Source: Ectocarpus siliculosus
Taxonomy: Eukaryota; Sar; Phaeophyceae; Ectocarpales; Ectocarpaceae
Assembly (NCBI GenBank): GCA_000310025.1
Contig: FN649726.1
Span: 124,001-188,000, forward strand
Length of the DNA: 64,000 nt
Reading direction: 5' to 3'
Position 1 is the first letter of the stretch. Every line of letters starts with the position of its first letter. A model generated the notes under the pieces. That model ran no database searches and was not told the DNA's origin. It saw only the letters and a program-made list of their open reading frames with translations. Below are positions 45,048 through 58,800 of this stretch, piece by piece. A program made the translations under genes and the position numbers.

Positions 45048-48000
45048 CTATCGACTTGCAGGCGGGAAAGCCTGGACCGCTCCAACCGCTGCCTCCCCCA
45101 AGCCCAGCGCGGCCACGACTAGCGGGTGCACAGGAGGTTTGATGAACGCCCAGTGAACGGCGTTGGGAAGGTAGAACACCATCCGCAATTGCTGCAACGC
45201 CACTTGCCTCTTGCTCGCGGCGATCTGGGACAGCGCTTGTCGCAGCCCGGCGGTCTCAGATTCTGCATGTGGGAGAACGAGAGGAGGCAAGCAGTGGCGG
45301 CCGTCGGTATGGTAGCCTCACGCAGGCTATTCGTGCCGGGCAACACGTAGATTTAGCACTGACAACACCCTTACTTTTGAGACTGCCGGCAAGCTAACGT
45401 GGTCGGTGGTACCACCGTCGCAGGCGTTAGCCTTTCTCTGATCAAACTCACTGCTGGCGCGGCATTGAAGACACGGGAAAAACACAAAACAACTCAATTT
45501 CTTGACGCCGTTTCCATGACGACGCCGAACAAACGGTTTCCACCGCCGTCGCCGCTGCCCCCGTCTCCTTCCCTCTCTATTCCTCGCTACCCAAGCTCAC
45601 TCACCCGCACAATCCCTGAGTTTTCTCCGTACGCCTTCCTCTCGCCTCCGTAGTTCTCTCCCCTTGAGCACGTTCATGTACATGTCGATGATGCAGAAGG
45701 CAAGCTGCCGCGACGAAGGACGATTTTAACAGCGCCGCCGGTCAAGAGCACCATTTTCGCGGAACGATGAAAGAACGGAGATTGAGGTGGAGAAAACTTA
45801 ATTCTGGTTTAGTTGTTGCTGCTGACGGCCTTGTTGGTGCTGCATATACGTTTGTGCCGCGACACAGGAACAGCAACAACAGCACCAGGACGAGGGGGAG
45901 AAGGCTAGACCCTGCTCGATTCTTCGTCCACGCACCACCTAACGTCGTACCGAATACTACCCTACCTCTCTACGTTCCCGGGCGGGCAAGTTTACACGAG
46001 TACGACCTCACCTCCAGGAGAGAAAAAAAACGTTCGTCAAAAGCGTTGAAGCACGCATAGGACCAACGCGCCCTCGCATTTTGTCACTTGGACAGGAGGC
46101 CTTTACCATATGTTTGGGGTAATGGGATACGAGACCCAATCTGGGAAACTTTTTTTTTTGGGGTGGGGTGGGGTATGCTATTGGGGGTCCAAGTGCGGGT
46201 CCCCTCGAGAGAGAGCACGCGCATATGTTTACTGATTATGTTTGTGTGCTGGAAGGAGCACGGTGTGTTAATTCAAGGTTTACATCATCAACATCGGTCC
46301 TGGGTTAACCCAGTCCCCAGGTTAAATCCAACTACCGTGGGAAGGCGCGGAGGTACAGACACCAAGTCAACAAAGCAACCCTACGCACGGGCGCAGGCAG
46401 AACGGCAGCTGGTGCCGAAGAAAAATTGCCGAAGACCGCCGAATACCCGCGCCTGCTAGGAAGTTGCGCCTCGCCGACTCACAGAGATGCATCTTGCACA
46501 ACCCTCGCAGCTTCCTCGCCGTCATTTCGCCGTCCTCCTCGTCATGTGCAGCTGCGGCGCCGACGTCGTCGTCTCGAGGAGGGGCTGGGGCAGTGCCGGG
46601 CCCTCTTCGAGACGACGACGTCGGTGGCACAGCCGCAAGCAACGAGAAGGACAACAAAAATATGGTGAGGAAGCCGCGAAGGTAGAGCACGACGTATCAC
46701 CCCGAGCCGGCCAGCCGTACCTTCCCCGGCAGGCGCGGGACCCCTTTTTCCTTCGTCATGCTCGCCGCTAGTAGCTCGACACACAAGATGGTGCAAGCAA
46801 CGCACACGTGCACGAGCGGGGACTTCGTAGCATTGGCAGCCTGCAGTGGATACGGAGGGCTGCGCGGTTGCCCGGCTCGCGCGTGTATGTCCGCATGATG
46901 CCGAGTCTTCGCCTTGCAATGGACAACACCACCAACAACGACAACCACGGCTACGACTAGTATTACTACTAGGCACACATGCACACGAAAATCTTCAGGA
47001 GCTCATCTTAACAGTTGCATCAGGCGTGATTAGATATAAGAGCATCTGCTCTCACCCATGCCCAATCAGATCTCGCCCACCACCACGCCTGGTCCACCGG
47101 AAAGAGCTTCGGTGCGATGCCCCCCGCCAGAGCGACTTCCTCCATCGGGTGGTAAAACACATTGGTCAAGGCTTGCAGCCTGGTAGACAGTGAGTGGAGG
47201 GGAGACAGAAAGTGTGCATCGGATTAGGGTGGTGCTGTTGGGAGGCAGTAGTGAGGTGGGGATGGGGAGGACCGGGAGTACCTTGTGCTACTGCCCTGGG
47301 CCATTAGACCACTTGAGTACTGCTGCTACGCCGAAAAGGGACGCCACCAAGAACGCGGGCGCCATTGACCCTTGTTGTCAAGGTTAAGTTGTCCCAAGAC
47401 ACCGTCTGCCGAAGCTCCAGCTATCTGCCAACAGCTATCTGCCAACAAAGTGATCCACGTTGTCGAATGTACCCCCACGAGGGGATCGCTGGCTTCAACA
47501 AGGAGCCGTGGTGTGCAGAGAGCCGAAGACCCATCCAGCAAGCCTTCACCAATAGGCGTGTGTGAAGCCGGCTCTGTTCGGAATAGAGAGAAAACAGTCA
47601 ATCTCGTGCTGTACGAGTTGCTAGCAACGCGTCAAACACACACACCTCGAAGTTCTACAACACAGTACAGCACCAGTAGGTGCACCACAAGAGTATATAC
47701 AGCAGCAGCCCATGGCCTTCGTGAAACTCGCGTGCGTGCCGACATTGCTTTCAAGGAAGAACGGTAATGCCGACCGACAAGCGCAGTAGGAGGCAAGACT
47801 CCAAGCGAACACGGCGACACTCGTGCGGCAAGAGCAGCCACACGGCGTGTACTGGAGAACCAAACCCTCTTTCTCTGCCTCTGCTGCATGAAAAACAGCC
47901 CCGCAAGGTCTAGGAAGAGTAATGCATCCTCTTCTCGGGAATGCAGCCTGCACGGTGCTTGTACGCTAGACTTGACTACGGTAGCCCCATTGGTGGTGAC

Positions 48001-49628
48001 GCCCCTACATATCAAGCGACCCGCTCTCACCGCGCCAACGGTCGGATCCTGACATCGTCCCACCCGTCTGCGCCGGACAGGTGCTTTAGCTCCCACACGG
48101 CCTCAGCCGTTCCCTGCATCCGAAAAATCACGCGGGCTGTGGACAGGGCCCCATACAGCTGGTTAAGACCTGCCGTCGGTATGTAGAAAGTTGCAATCCG
48201 TAGGGGGCGTGCAACATCAAGTCTCCCGATAGTTATTACACACAGATTGGGGTAGTGCATTTGCTCACAGATCAGTTGAGGATTTGCGGGGGCGATATAC
48301 GAGCGGTCAGCAGACCACTCTCAACGACTCAGGATTAGGTGGTCGACATCTCCACCACACGCGTTGCCACTGTTCGCTACGTACGCGGGGTTTCTATGTG
48401 CGTTACCGCCGGTGGCCCGCACAGAATCCCCCAACACGCGACGGGGATGACCGAAAAATGGGCGAGGGCTGCGTGCCTGCCACCAGCACAACGATCAGCT
48501 TTCAACCACGTGAACCGTTGGTTGGCACCGGCAGGAACCGTCGCGTGCTCTCTGGTGCTTTCCTTGCTCGGCTCACCCTCTGATCTTCGGGTGTCCTTTC
48601 CGCCATTCCGGTATCGAATAATCTGAGCGATCGTAGACAAGGAGTACCTGTCACGCCAGGAGGCCAAGGAGGGAGGAGGTGGGCAACGACAAGCCAATGA
48701 GCGACAGAAGAGGCGACTCCTCCAAGGGTCAAAAGGGATCAGCCGTACATATTCTACGCATAGAGCCCAGCGTTGGCCCGAGGACACCTTGCACACCGAA
48801 AAACATCGCGACCGTGGTGCTAGTATTTCCGCTGGGGGTTCACTGATATTCTGAGCAACGTGGAAGTCTTGCAATGTAGCAATGTTCACACATCGCTTGC
48901 GGCGTCGTTCGCAGCGTCTGTACACTGAAAATTACGGGAATAAGATTGCGTACAATAGTCTGTGTAGTGTTTGATGCCGTCGCTCGCAGGTACATGTGCT
49001 GCTGTATGGCTGGCAGGTACTGCTGTATACCCTCATGTTCGGCGTTCCTCCCTGTGAGTCCCCGGCTGACGCGTCCAAACAATACACCGAAAGGAGGAAA
49101 AGCTTTTGTCCGAATACATGGGACACAGAGAAGCACACATTTCCCGTTTGCTCTTGGATGTGGCTCAAGCTCTCTCGCTGTGGGCATCACCGGGATCACG
49201 CCGAAAATGGTGGGCAAGAAATGAGTTCCTCCGCCCATGCTTTGTGCGAGTTGCGAGGTGGTGAATGGTGCATACATGCTTAGCCTCCTTGGATAAGCAA
49301 ATCTGGAGTGGGATCATTGGTGAGTGGTGGCGTTCATGAACAAACAGGGGTCTGCCCACCTCGAACATGTGGCATCATCTGCAGGTCTGCCCACCTCGAA
49401 CATGTGGCATCATCTGCAGCCAAGCACAATTACGTACATAAACCTCGACGATCTCGGGCGTTGGTTTGATAGCACAGCTGTTGTCGACTTCCCAGAAGGC
49501 AAAAATACAACGACTCCTTCAACTTACCCCAGCAGCTTGATGCACTTGTCATTGCGGTAGGTGCCAGCGACGAAGGTGACAAACCTATCGAGGAAGTCTT
49601 TCGCTCCCTCGCTCTGGGATGATGACAT
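45048..49628 (-). CDS. PEX11: Peroxisomal membrane protein PEX11 family (model partly incomplete)
   Basis: Minus-strand exons I can place: 49628-49528 (ATG, MSSSQSEGAKDFLDRFVTFV then AGTYRNDKCIKLL), 48169-48031 (LYGALSTARVIFRM, WELKHL), 47179-47056 (RLQALTNVFYHPMEEVALAG, APKLFPVDQAWWWARSDWAW), 46840-46721 (VCVACTILCVELLAA membrane segment), and a last exon from about 45262 to the stop at 45048 (LQQLRMVFYLPNAVHWAF, GEAAVGAVQAF). Those motifs, in that order, are the PEX11 signature: the N-terminal amphipathic helix, the LSTAR block, LQALTNVxYHPxE, and C-terminal membrane helices. PEX11 proteins bend and elongate peroxisome membranes before fission. A short exon is missing between the first two (phases 2 and 1 do not join). 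The stretch at about 46460-46560 (HDEEDGEMTARKLRG) may be another exon whose edges I could not fix. Confidence 0.8.
49349..49418. repeat. 35-bp tandem duplication in a PEX11 intron
   Basis: GGTCTGCCCACCTCGAACAT plus the following 15 bases occurs twice head to tail with no mismatch. It lies in the intron after the first PEX11 exon. Confidence 0.8.
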
Positions 49629-50081
49629 CAGGAGATCGGCTGGCTCTCTTCTTGACGCCGCTCTTAGGCAGAGAATTTGCGTGTGTCCTCAAAAACAAAG
49701 CTCTTCGTCTGTCGGGATATATTCCTGCCGGCAACAAGGCCAACAATAGATATTTCCTGGACGAGATGGATTCTTTCTTGACGGTGCGAAGCCGGTGGTG
49801 GTTGCAAACCTGGCGGTGTGATCACGCGATCGCGCAGCGTTGCGTTTGACATGAACTGGGGGGCAAAAAGCGGGACCGCAAAAAGCGGTCACCAAAGGGG
49901 ACACGCACATTGAAACTATATGCGTCCATATACCCATCCGCGCGCCCCCCGGTAACACGCCGCGTGCCGCAGCGCCGCAGCCCTACCCACAACCCCAGCC
50001 ACTGAGAGCAGCGGTGAGCTCCACAAGCTGCGAAGCTGGGCGATATCTGTCGTGAACTTCCCACAGCCCTCGTTGCACCAG
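49629..50081. promoter_or_regulatory. Divergent PEX11/EFG1 promoter region
   Basis: 453 bp separate the two divergent start codons. No core element is obvious. Shared regulation is possible but not shown. Confidence 0.45.
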
Positions 50082-53000
50082 ATGCCGCACACGAATCGCG
50101 CGAGGCGCGCCGACCATTACCGCTCTATCGATGGCGCCGGCAGCAGCGGCAACAACAGCAGCTCAGCAACGACCAGTTTCAACAGAAACCATGGCGGCGG
50201 CAGGAAGCGCTCGCACCAAGAGCAAGATGGTGGTGCCCTCGACTACAACCACGACACCAATGTCAAAGCCTCCGAGCGCTACGGTGGGCGTAGCCCTGGT
50301 GCCGGCGGCGGCGGCGGCGGCGGCTGGGGAGCTGGTCGCGGTAGGGGCGGAGCGAGGTCGGGAGGTGGCGGCACAGGTAGGGGTGGTGGCGGTGGACGCG
50401 GAGGAGCCGCGGAGGAAGCCGGCGGCGGCAGCGGTGGAATAGCCGGTAGCTCAACAGCAGCAGGACGAGGAAAAGGAAAGGGCAAGAACCCTTCCGCGAA
50501 GAACCGCATCCGGAGTCTAACGCGGCTGATGAACAAACCGGTGAGAGATTGACGCATTCTCCGGATTTGGATGTGTCGTCGTGCTGTGGTTGTACCAGCG
50601 AGAGGCAGCAGCTGCGGGACACCACGGGCACAGCTGTTGGCCCAGTCGTTGGTTGGCTTGTGTCAGCGACGTGCCTTCCGGGTACCATGTACCGATCACG
50701 CGCGTATCGTATGTACAGTTCCTAAGATACCCGAACGCTGAGCTTGAAAATTTCTGTGCCAATGAATGGCACTGCATTCCCGCCTGGCAAGTCGCATGAT
50801 TGTTGGAAGGCTCCAATCCTCGTGCCGCAACTTGCCAACTCCTGAGGTGCTTTCGCGGGGTAAAGTTGAAACCAAGAGAATTAGAGAGCGCTCCAAGATC
50901 GTGCAGACGTGTGATGGGATCTGCAATACCACCTGGCTCCTTTGCGAACGTTTCCCAGCACCACACCTTCACTCAAATTCCATCTTCGTCTCCGGCCTTT
51001 GCTCAATTCGAACACACGATCTGTGCGTCCGGTGCGTGTCTCTATACGTTGGGGCGTGTGCTCAGGGCATCGAAGAGGAACAGCGGTTACACTTGCAGCG
51101 GCAGGTTGAAGAGCTAGAGGGAAAGGTGTCGGAGCGTGAAAAGCAGGAGCGAGAACGAACTCTTGCCATCAAGTGAGTCCTTTGCTGTTGTCGTGAAACA
51201 TGTCACTGCATGTTGGTATGCCTGTGGAGGGCAGGTGGGAAAGAGGAATACGCCGTGGAGACTCGCCCGCTCTATTACGCTTTGCTTAGCAATGGCACCC
51301 ATACCCGGAGGTTCACTGGTTGGGAACAGGTTGATGGTAACGTAGATTTCGTTGCAGTCATGCTGTCGGATCTGTTTGTTTGTCTGGTGTGTGTGCCGAA
51401 GGGTACTCGACACCGCCAAGTACGGCAACATGTCGACTTTGAAAGGCTACCCCGCCATCGAGGCGCAGCATCCACGCCGCTGTATCCGGTTGCGCTCAAC
51501 CATTGTATCGGCTCACGGCCTGGATCTTAACGCTTGCAGAAGTATGGACCAAGATTCGGTTGAAGTGGCCATCGTAGGGCTAAGCCTGCTTGCTCGGCAC
51601 TACCCTGTCCCCCGTCCCTGCCCTACTGCGGCGTTCAGGTACCACAAGGCAAAGTTTTTCGACCGCAGGAAAGCTCTCCGCCGACTGGCCCAAATTCACC
51701 GCAAGTTGAAGGGGGTGAGTTACCAGCAGGGGTGGGTGGGTATTTGTGGTCCCTCCTCCCCCGAGATTTCTATGTACCGCGCAGCAGTTGCAGATTACGG
51801 AGCTCGTGACTCAAGCGATAACGTTGATGTTTGCAGCTTTGTATTTCACGTCATGGGTTTGCTCCAACGAATTCGGCGTTGTCCCAACCACCCGAACAAC
51901 ATTTCTTCAGTCCTAGGCTGGTCACGAAGTACAGTTCCAATGTGGAAGAGGTTTCGTGTCGGAAGCATCATTAATGGTGTGGTTGGTGACGATGAGCATG
52001 CGCGTTCTCCCCGTTGTCAGGGAACAAGAAACCCTGTTTGTTGAAAGTCCTCACCAGCTCACCCATGTCTGTGCTTTACAGGGGGAGGGTGGTCTCGTCC
52101 TAAAAATGATGGAAGAATCAACAGAACCCGCTTGTGTCCCGCCACCCCGTGTCCTTGTTGCCCTTCCTCCAACGGCGCGATGTGATGCAGGACATCGAAG
52201 AGGCCGCGCGGGCGGAGCTGGAGCGAAAACGAGATACCGAGGAAGCAGACCTCAAGGTACCGCCTACACGTGATCATGGGCTGCCAACGGAGTTGTAGCT
52301 ACTATTGCCAAGATTTATGTAGGTGTTGCCGGCGGCGGTCCGCTTGTGCTCAGGTATTGGGAGGAACATTGCCGGTGGCGCGCCGTCACTCAACGTACCT
52401 ATGCTCCTGGCAGAAGTTCCACCTGTTTTGAAGCAGAGAAAAACACGAATTGGCCACGCGCTCCCGCTCGTGAAGCCTAAGCGCTGAATCCTTATTTTTC
52501 ATTTATTCCCGGAACTTACGTTTGCCCGCTTTTTCCCAACCGGCCACCCCCGACACCCACCACAACAGTACGTGCTCTACTTCCCCAAGGACAAGAAATA
52601 CCTCCCGCTGGGAAAGGGGAAAGAGGGCCCCCCACGTGCCCAGCGGTCCCATGTGCGCTTCCTGAAGGAGGCGTTGGTGCGAGGGGAGGCAGCCGGATGG
52701 ACGGAGTTCCAGGAGAACCTCGACAAGTTTGTCACCGGCGGCGGGGAGGGCGGCCGGCCTAAGGTAGCCGTGGACGCCGCCGCTGCCGCGGAGGAGGGCG
52801 ATGTCAAACGGAACAAGGGAATCGGGGCTCTTCCTGTGGTGGCGCAGCAAAAGCTGTGGGATGACGGGGAGGACAACAGCAGCGCGGAAGGGGAGGGCAC
52901 GGGAAAAAGTGACGCGGAAGAAAGCGAATCAGATTCCGGGGATGGTGTGGCCGGCCAACAAGGAGCGGGAAAGGACGCTGCTCCAGCGGCCCGCGGAAAG

Positions 53001-53978
53001 AAGGTCAAGAGGCAGCCAACGGAGTCTGGATCGGGGAGTTGGGAGCCGGAGCAAGGAGAAGCAGCAGGGGATAGCTCCGATTCGGCGGGGGAACTCAGCG
53101 GCGACGAGGGTTTCGGGGCCGCCGCCAGCGACGAAGACGACGCTTATAGCTTCGCCGAGGCGAGGATGAGGTGGGCTAGCGGCGGCGGTGGGAGCACAAG
53201 CGGGCGCAGTGACGGTAGTGACACCGACGGCCACGACAGCGACGGAAGCGTCGGGGACATTTACGCCGATGCTCTCGCGAGATCTAACGGCGGCGGAGGC
53301 GCTTCAAAGGCGGTTCAGAGCGACCGGCGGCGGGGTGGCAGTGACAACGACGGAGACAGCAGCAGTGACAGCGATGAGGACGGCAGCAGCGACAGCGGCG
53401 ACACGGCAGAAGAGAAGCCAGCGTTAGCAGGGAAGAGGAAGAGTCAGCCGACGGCAGCGCCCCCTTCGGTCCCGGAGGGCAGCGAACATGAGGATAGCGG
53501 GGATGACATTGACCTCAAGGACGACTTCTTCATGGAAGAGAAGGGAAGCGGGGACGAAGAGCAAGCCCACCAAACGGGGGAGTACACTACCGGTAAAAAC
53601 GCACGCGCCAGACGTGACGCGCGAAGACGCGCCAGCGGGGAAAACCGTGGTGGCGGCCGGAGGGGGCGCGGTGGACGGGGTGACCAGCAGGGTGGATGGG
53701 GGGGTCAACGGGGGCGAGGGCGGTCTGCTTTTGGTGGACGGGGCACGGGACGAGGATTCACCGCGAGCAACAAAAGATCCAAGGGTGAAGCGAACGCAAC
53801 AGGCACCGGGCGGGCATGGATACCGCACGGGCGTGGCGGCGGGGGAAGGCGGGGAGGGTTTGCAGGCACCGGAGGGACCGCATCTGGCCGCGGAGGCCGA
53901 GGGAGAGGGAGAGGAGCAGTAGGCGGTGACGGCGGCGCTGCTCGTCCAAACAAGAAGATCCGCTTCGACGACGACTAG
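50082..53978 (+). CDS. EFG1: rRNA-processing protein EFG1
   Basis: Five exons, 50082-50540, 51066-51172, 51639-51714, 52191-52256 and 52569-53978, join in frame to 705 aa. The EFG1 domain spans roughly residues 140-250: KNRIRSLTRLMNK, a coiled coil (EEEQRLHLQRQVEELEGKV), IKYHKAKFFDRRKALRRL, IEEAARAELERKRD, and ADLKYVLYFPKDKKYLPL. EFG1 is a nucleolar protein of the small-subunit processome needed for early 18S rRNA maturation. Yeast EFG1 is about 230 aa. Here there is a Gly/Arg-rich N-terminus and a very long tail, first acidic and Ser/Asp-rich (likely casein-kinase targets), then an RGG/GRG block ending in a basic patch. The GTG codon at 50052 is in frame upstream, but the ATG at 50082 is the first normal start. 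Confidence 0.9.
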
Positions 53979-55841
53979 CCAAGACGATTAAGTCGAGCTT
54001 CTGGGCGTGTATCAATCTCGGTATCGGCGTTCGTAGCGGCGTTGTTGTTGGTTGAGCTGACGAACATGATGGGTCCGAGTGCAAGGGGCGGGGTTTACGC
54101 TCCAAATGCGGCAAGCCGACAAGAAGAGCATGTTTGATCGGAAAGCATCAGTGTCGTTGCTGATTTTCCCAGCACCTGGGGGGAATTCAGGGTGATGCCC
54201 GTCTGGTCAGGTGTTTCAGCACGACAAGCCTTCGAGGTTTAAGTGGTCAAATACGCTGGAAAACGCTGCTATGCTGCTGTGTTCTTTACTTATACCCCAT
54301 TTGTTGGGTTTTTGAAGAGAATGAACTTCCAACAAGAGCATAATACAAACTTGTTGGGTTTCCGTACACCCCTAACCTCACCTTCAAAGACTGTGGCAAG
54401 AGCGCAAGAGCCGTTTCTGAGGCTGCGCACACCTCAAACACAAGGAAAACACGAAAACACACACCGACACGCAACGCCGAAAAAGGCAGGTCAGCCAAGA
54501 GAGAGGACTGTAAACTATGACTCGAAAGTATTTATCCCCACGCAAAACGTTACAAAAACCGAGGCCTTGACCGGCTAAACCAAAACCAACAATATCACTA
54601 CATTACGACCGACCGCCACAACGAATAACTCGGCTTTTGTCGCACTCCGCTTAGGCCACCAACTCCTTCCCCGCGAGATGCGATCAGACCTTCATCAATA
54701 CATACCAACCAACCAGACGCGGCATGGGAAGCATCTACCGCATCAAAATGAGTTTCTTGTCTACAGAGCCACAGAGGACCAATGACGCAGCCTTTCATTG
54801 CTCGTCCGTCATACCACGTGAACTTCCAACTCAATTACACCTCTCTTTTTCTTTGTTGTTGTCGCCGCCGTCATCAGATAGCGGGCCAAAATATCGCTAA
54901 AGACGTCAACGACAACCGTTCAACCCTGGAACACGCCATGAAAGACAGCACTAGCATCAAACCCATACGGACGTTGTACAGCCTGAAAAGGTGAGCTCCC
55001 TAATCCCGCAATGTTCACACACAAAGTTGTAAGAATTTGGCCGCACAATCCAAGAAAAAAGTAAACACAAACCTGCTACATGCTGATTACCCTTCCTACG
55101 CCGTCCAACGTCTGCTGTTGTTGAGCGGTTCGGTCTCCCCGAAGGATTGCCAGATCGATACATAACTCGACGCTCGAAAGAACAGCTAATTTGACAAGCG
55201 GAGGATCGCAGAGACATGAGCGCATCGGCCACAAGAAAATAAAAGAAACGAAACGTAGGTATCAACACGAGACGGCCCACAAGAACACACGACAGCAGAA
55301 AGAAACACCGACAGGAAACATCCAAAGACCGAACACAACCCGAATGTCACGTGATAGATACTACGGCACCCGGGCCGGCCAAAAAGTACGCAGCCACCTG
55401 CTTCATTCACCTGGTGCATCTATGGTCGGAGATAATTCTGTCTAGACAAGTGAACTGCACACACCTGTTGCGTGCTTCGCGCCACGGTCCGTGGACCGAG
55501 CGACAAAACTCAAACAACACGGCGAAAAACCACAGGCTTCACACACCTACAGCCCGGAGAATAGACAGGGTTGGGGGTTGCTACTTATTTCTTGCTTTCG
55601 CGGGACCTGCCCTGTACAAACTCAGTGCACGACCCACGGGATACCTCCAAGGCCTACACCAGGCAGCAAGTTTTTTTTTAGATCACAACAAAACACGCTC
55701 TTATCCCCCCCTAAACGACGCTCCATCTCTCGCCTCTCGGTACCCACCTACCGCCACGAGCTTACAAAATGCCTCTATGTATGTAACGCACGCCACCATC
55801 CGTAAAATTGAGAAACGCATTTTTGTTGGCGTAACGGGCGC
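53979..55841. other. Convergent EFG1/MYB 3' region, no gene seen
   Basis: Holds the 3' ends of two convergent genes. Frames here lack motifs; nothing else is supported. Confidence 0.5.
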
Positions 55842-58800
55842 CTACGACATAAGAGTCGTTGCGGGGCTGGACCGGCAGAAGTCCATGAGTGACAGCGTCG
55901 CCGGCGCCGGGGGTGAGCCAGCGTCGCGTCCGATGCCCCCGGTCCTATCACAAGTTAACAAAAACAAAACAGCGATGTCCACAAAGGTTAAAATCGACCA
56001 AGGCGTGTGAGATCCATCGAGGAGCTAAACAAGGTCTTGGGTGTGCACGAATCGCAGCAACGGTCATCGTCATCGCCGCCACAGCAAAGCTCATCACTTG
56101 GCTCCATCACTCGGAAACCCCGTTGAACATGAACACCAAACCCTCATAGTGAAACGGAACAAAACTTTTGTTAGCAACCAGAGCCACGCACCTCTTCGGG
56201 CCATCGGAAGATCGCACCGCGAGCAGCGCCGAGGCCGCCGCGGCCGCAGCCTCCGTATCGTTGGTGGCCGCGGTGGCGGCTGTAGTGGCGGCCGCGCCGG
56301 CGGCAGCACTCGCGCCAGAGGCGCCGGTCGCCGCGGCGTTGGTGCCGCCACTAGACTTGCCGCCGTTGTTGTTCTCGGCGGGGCTCCTGTCGTACAGGAT
56401 GGCACGGCGCTTGACGACTGGGGTCACAGCCGCTCCGCCGCCCGCCCGGGCATCTCGCACTTGGTAGCCACCGCTGACACCGCCGGAGCCATCTTCCGGA
56501 CTTGAGCCGGAGGCGAAGAAGCCGTCCACGTCGCCACCGCTGCTGCGGGAGTTGGGGGTGGCGGCCAGCTGGTCCAGCTTGCGCTTCGGCAGGAAGGATT
56601 GGTCGTTGTCGCTCATACCTGCGCAACGGAGGAGAGGGGCGGAGTCAATCAGTTGTTGCGCACACCTCTTCCCAAGAAAATGCACAGCCAAACACGCAAG
56701 GGGACAAAGAAAAGAGACCAACACGAACGGACACAGGAAACACCACACGCGTAGCCATCCCAGAGGTGACACGGTCTGACACAGCAGGGGAAGAAGGCTG
56801 CTTATGGATGTACGTCTCACACGGCACCACGGCTCATGCAACGGCTCATCATACGCCACTGCAGGTGTGCTGTTGTATATGCGAAAAGAAGCTACAAGAG
56901 ATGCGCTACCTCAGCAGGCGTGTATCCCTTCTGTGCGAGGCCGTGTCACCTCCCGTGCGGCCGCGTGTGTCGTAACGGCACGGCACTTGTGTCCTCCAAA
57001 ACTTCCACCGTACAGTGCAACAGGCAATGATCGCCACAAACACAGACGCTGCAACAGAGGAGAGCCAAACCACAACCAAAAACGAACAGAACAGTCCGAA
57101 CGACCCAATAGTGATAAACAATACTCACAACCGTCGCTCTCGCAGCCAGCCATCATGTGGTATGACGGTGAATCCTGGGCGGGGCTGCCACCGATGTTAG
57201 ACCCACCCCGTCCGAACATGCGGTTCGTGGTTGACTGGCTCGAGCGGGTCCGAGGCGAACCTGGAGACGATCAACGCCAAAAACGAAAGGCAGCTTAGGG
57301 TTAGTGGGACACAAACCCGATTACTACCAGTCGCACTGCGTGTATGGTTGAAGCTGGCGTCGGGTCTCACGCGCTCAAGGTACAATCAAGACGCAGACCC
57401 AATTTCGTCGCGCCGCTTCGATAGATACTTATCTCTTTCACGCCATGCCACCGCAACACGTACGATCTGCAAGCAGCTAACTCACCCTTACCCCTGCCGG
57501 CCTGAACGCCTCCAGACCGCCCGCGACTGGCCTCCGCCGACGAAGGAGCACGGTGACCACCTGCGCTGGCCTTGAACTCCCTCAGGTCGCGCGCGGCGGA
57601 GCTGATGTCCATGAACTCGTCTCGAGTGTCGTCCGCATCGTTGCCCCCGCCATTGCCCCCTCTTCTCCCTCCGCCGGGAGTGCGCAACGTCGCGTCTTCG
57701 ACATGGTACGGCGAGATGTCGGCCGCGGTAATAGCCGACAGAGCGGGGGACGCTCCGTTGTGCCTCCCGCCCCAGAGGGGGGACATGTCGGGTGTGTCGG
57801 CCGCGGGACCCCCGCCGCTGCCACTGCCGCCACCGCTAGCCGAGCCCCCGTGGAACCGGCCCATGCCGCCGGGCTGTCGACGTTTGTTCTTCGGAGTGTC
57901 CCATGCGGGCAACGTGACGTCTGTTGCCGCGGCGGCGGTGATCAACGCCGCAGGAGAGTGCGTATCTGATGGGAGAACAAAAAAAAAAATTGGGCCGTCG
58001 GTGAGCTACTTCCGGAGGTGACAAATGTCTGGGGCGGAATCCAATCACGGAGACTGAACGTGGACGAGCTTGCCAGCGGTTCCAAAAAAATATGTAAGCG
58101 GAGCACGACTGCAACCACCGTATCCGTATCACTCCTCTCAAGTTGGAGCAGGAACGTTTTGGAACACGCACCGCAGAATCCCATAACAGAAACATCACAC
58201 TATAATACGTGTAGCTAAATTTTACTACAAGAGAGGATACCCCGAACAACATCTTAGCTTACCGTTCAAAGAGGAGTACTGAGACATGCCCGTGCCTCCA
58301 GGAGTGTTGGGGAAGAAGCTGTGGAGGCTGGGCGAGGCGCTCCCTCGGTCTTTAAAGCTCACGTCGTGGATACGCTTGCTCAAGCCAGTCATGACCCTGC
58401 AGAGGCGGGGCGCGGGTGTGGTTGGTTACGAGAGCAAGGGTCAGGCAGGCGTGTCAACACCAAACACAGCTGGCAGTGCAACCACAAGCGCAGCAACTCC
58501 AACACCGTGCCGGCTAATCACGAAACGCCAGACCTAACCAGAGGCTGAAGATAAGGCAGAAGGGAGGTTCTACAGACGAAACAACAACAGAGCATCAATG
58601 TATAGCCGGCGAGCAACCACATGACTACCTACCCCATCGGAGAAGATCCAGCGGCGCGCAATCTCTTGTCCGGCGTCAGCGGCTCCCAACCCGCCCGCGC
58701 CTGCCCATCAGCAAACGACTCCTCCGACCCAGCGCTCGAACTGCTTCGACTGGGACGCTTGGCCCCGTCGCCGGCCGCACCAGCACGCCGGCGGCCTCGC

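Noticed and set aside
56107-56859. 250-codon minus-strand frame as a separate protein
   Set aside because: It contains MYB exon 56618-56192, but the outer parts are intron. The splice-consistent model explains the coding part.
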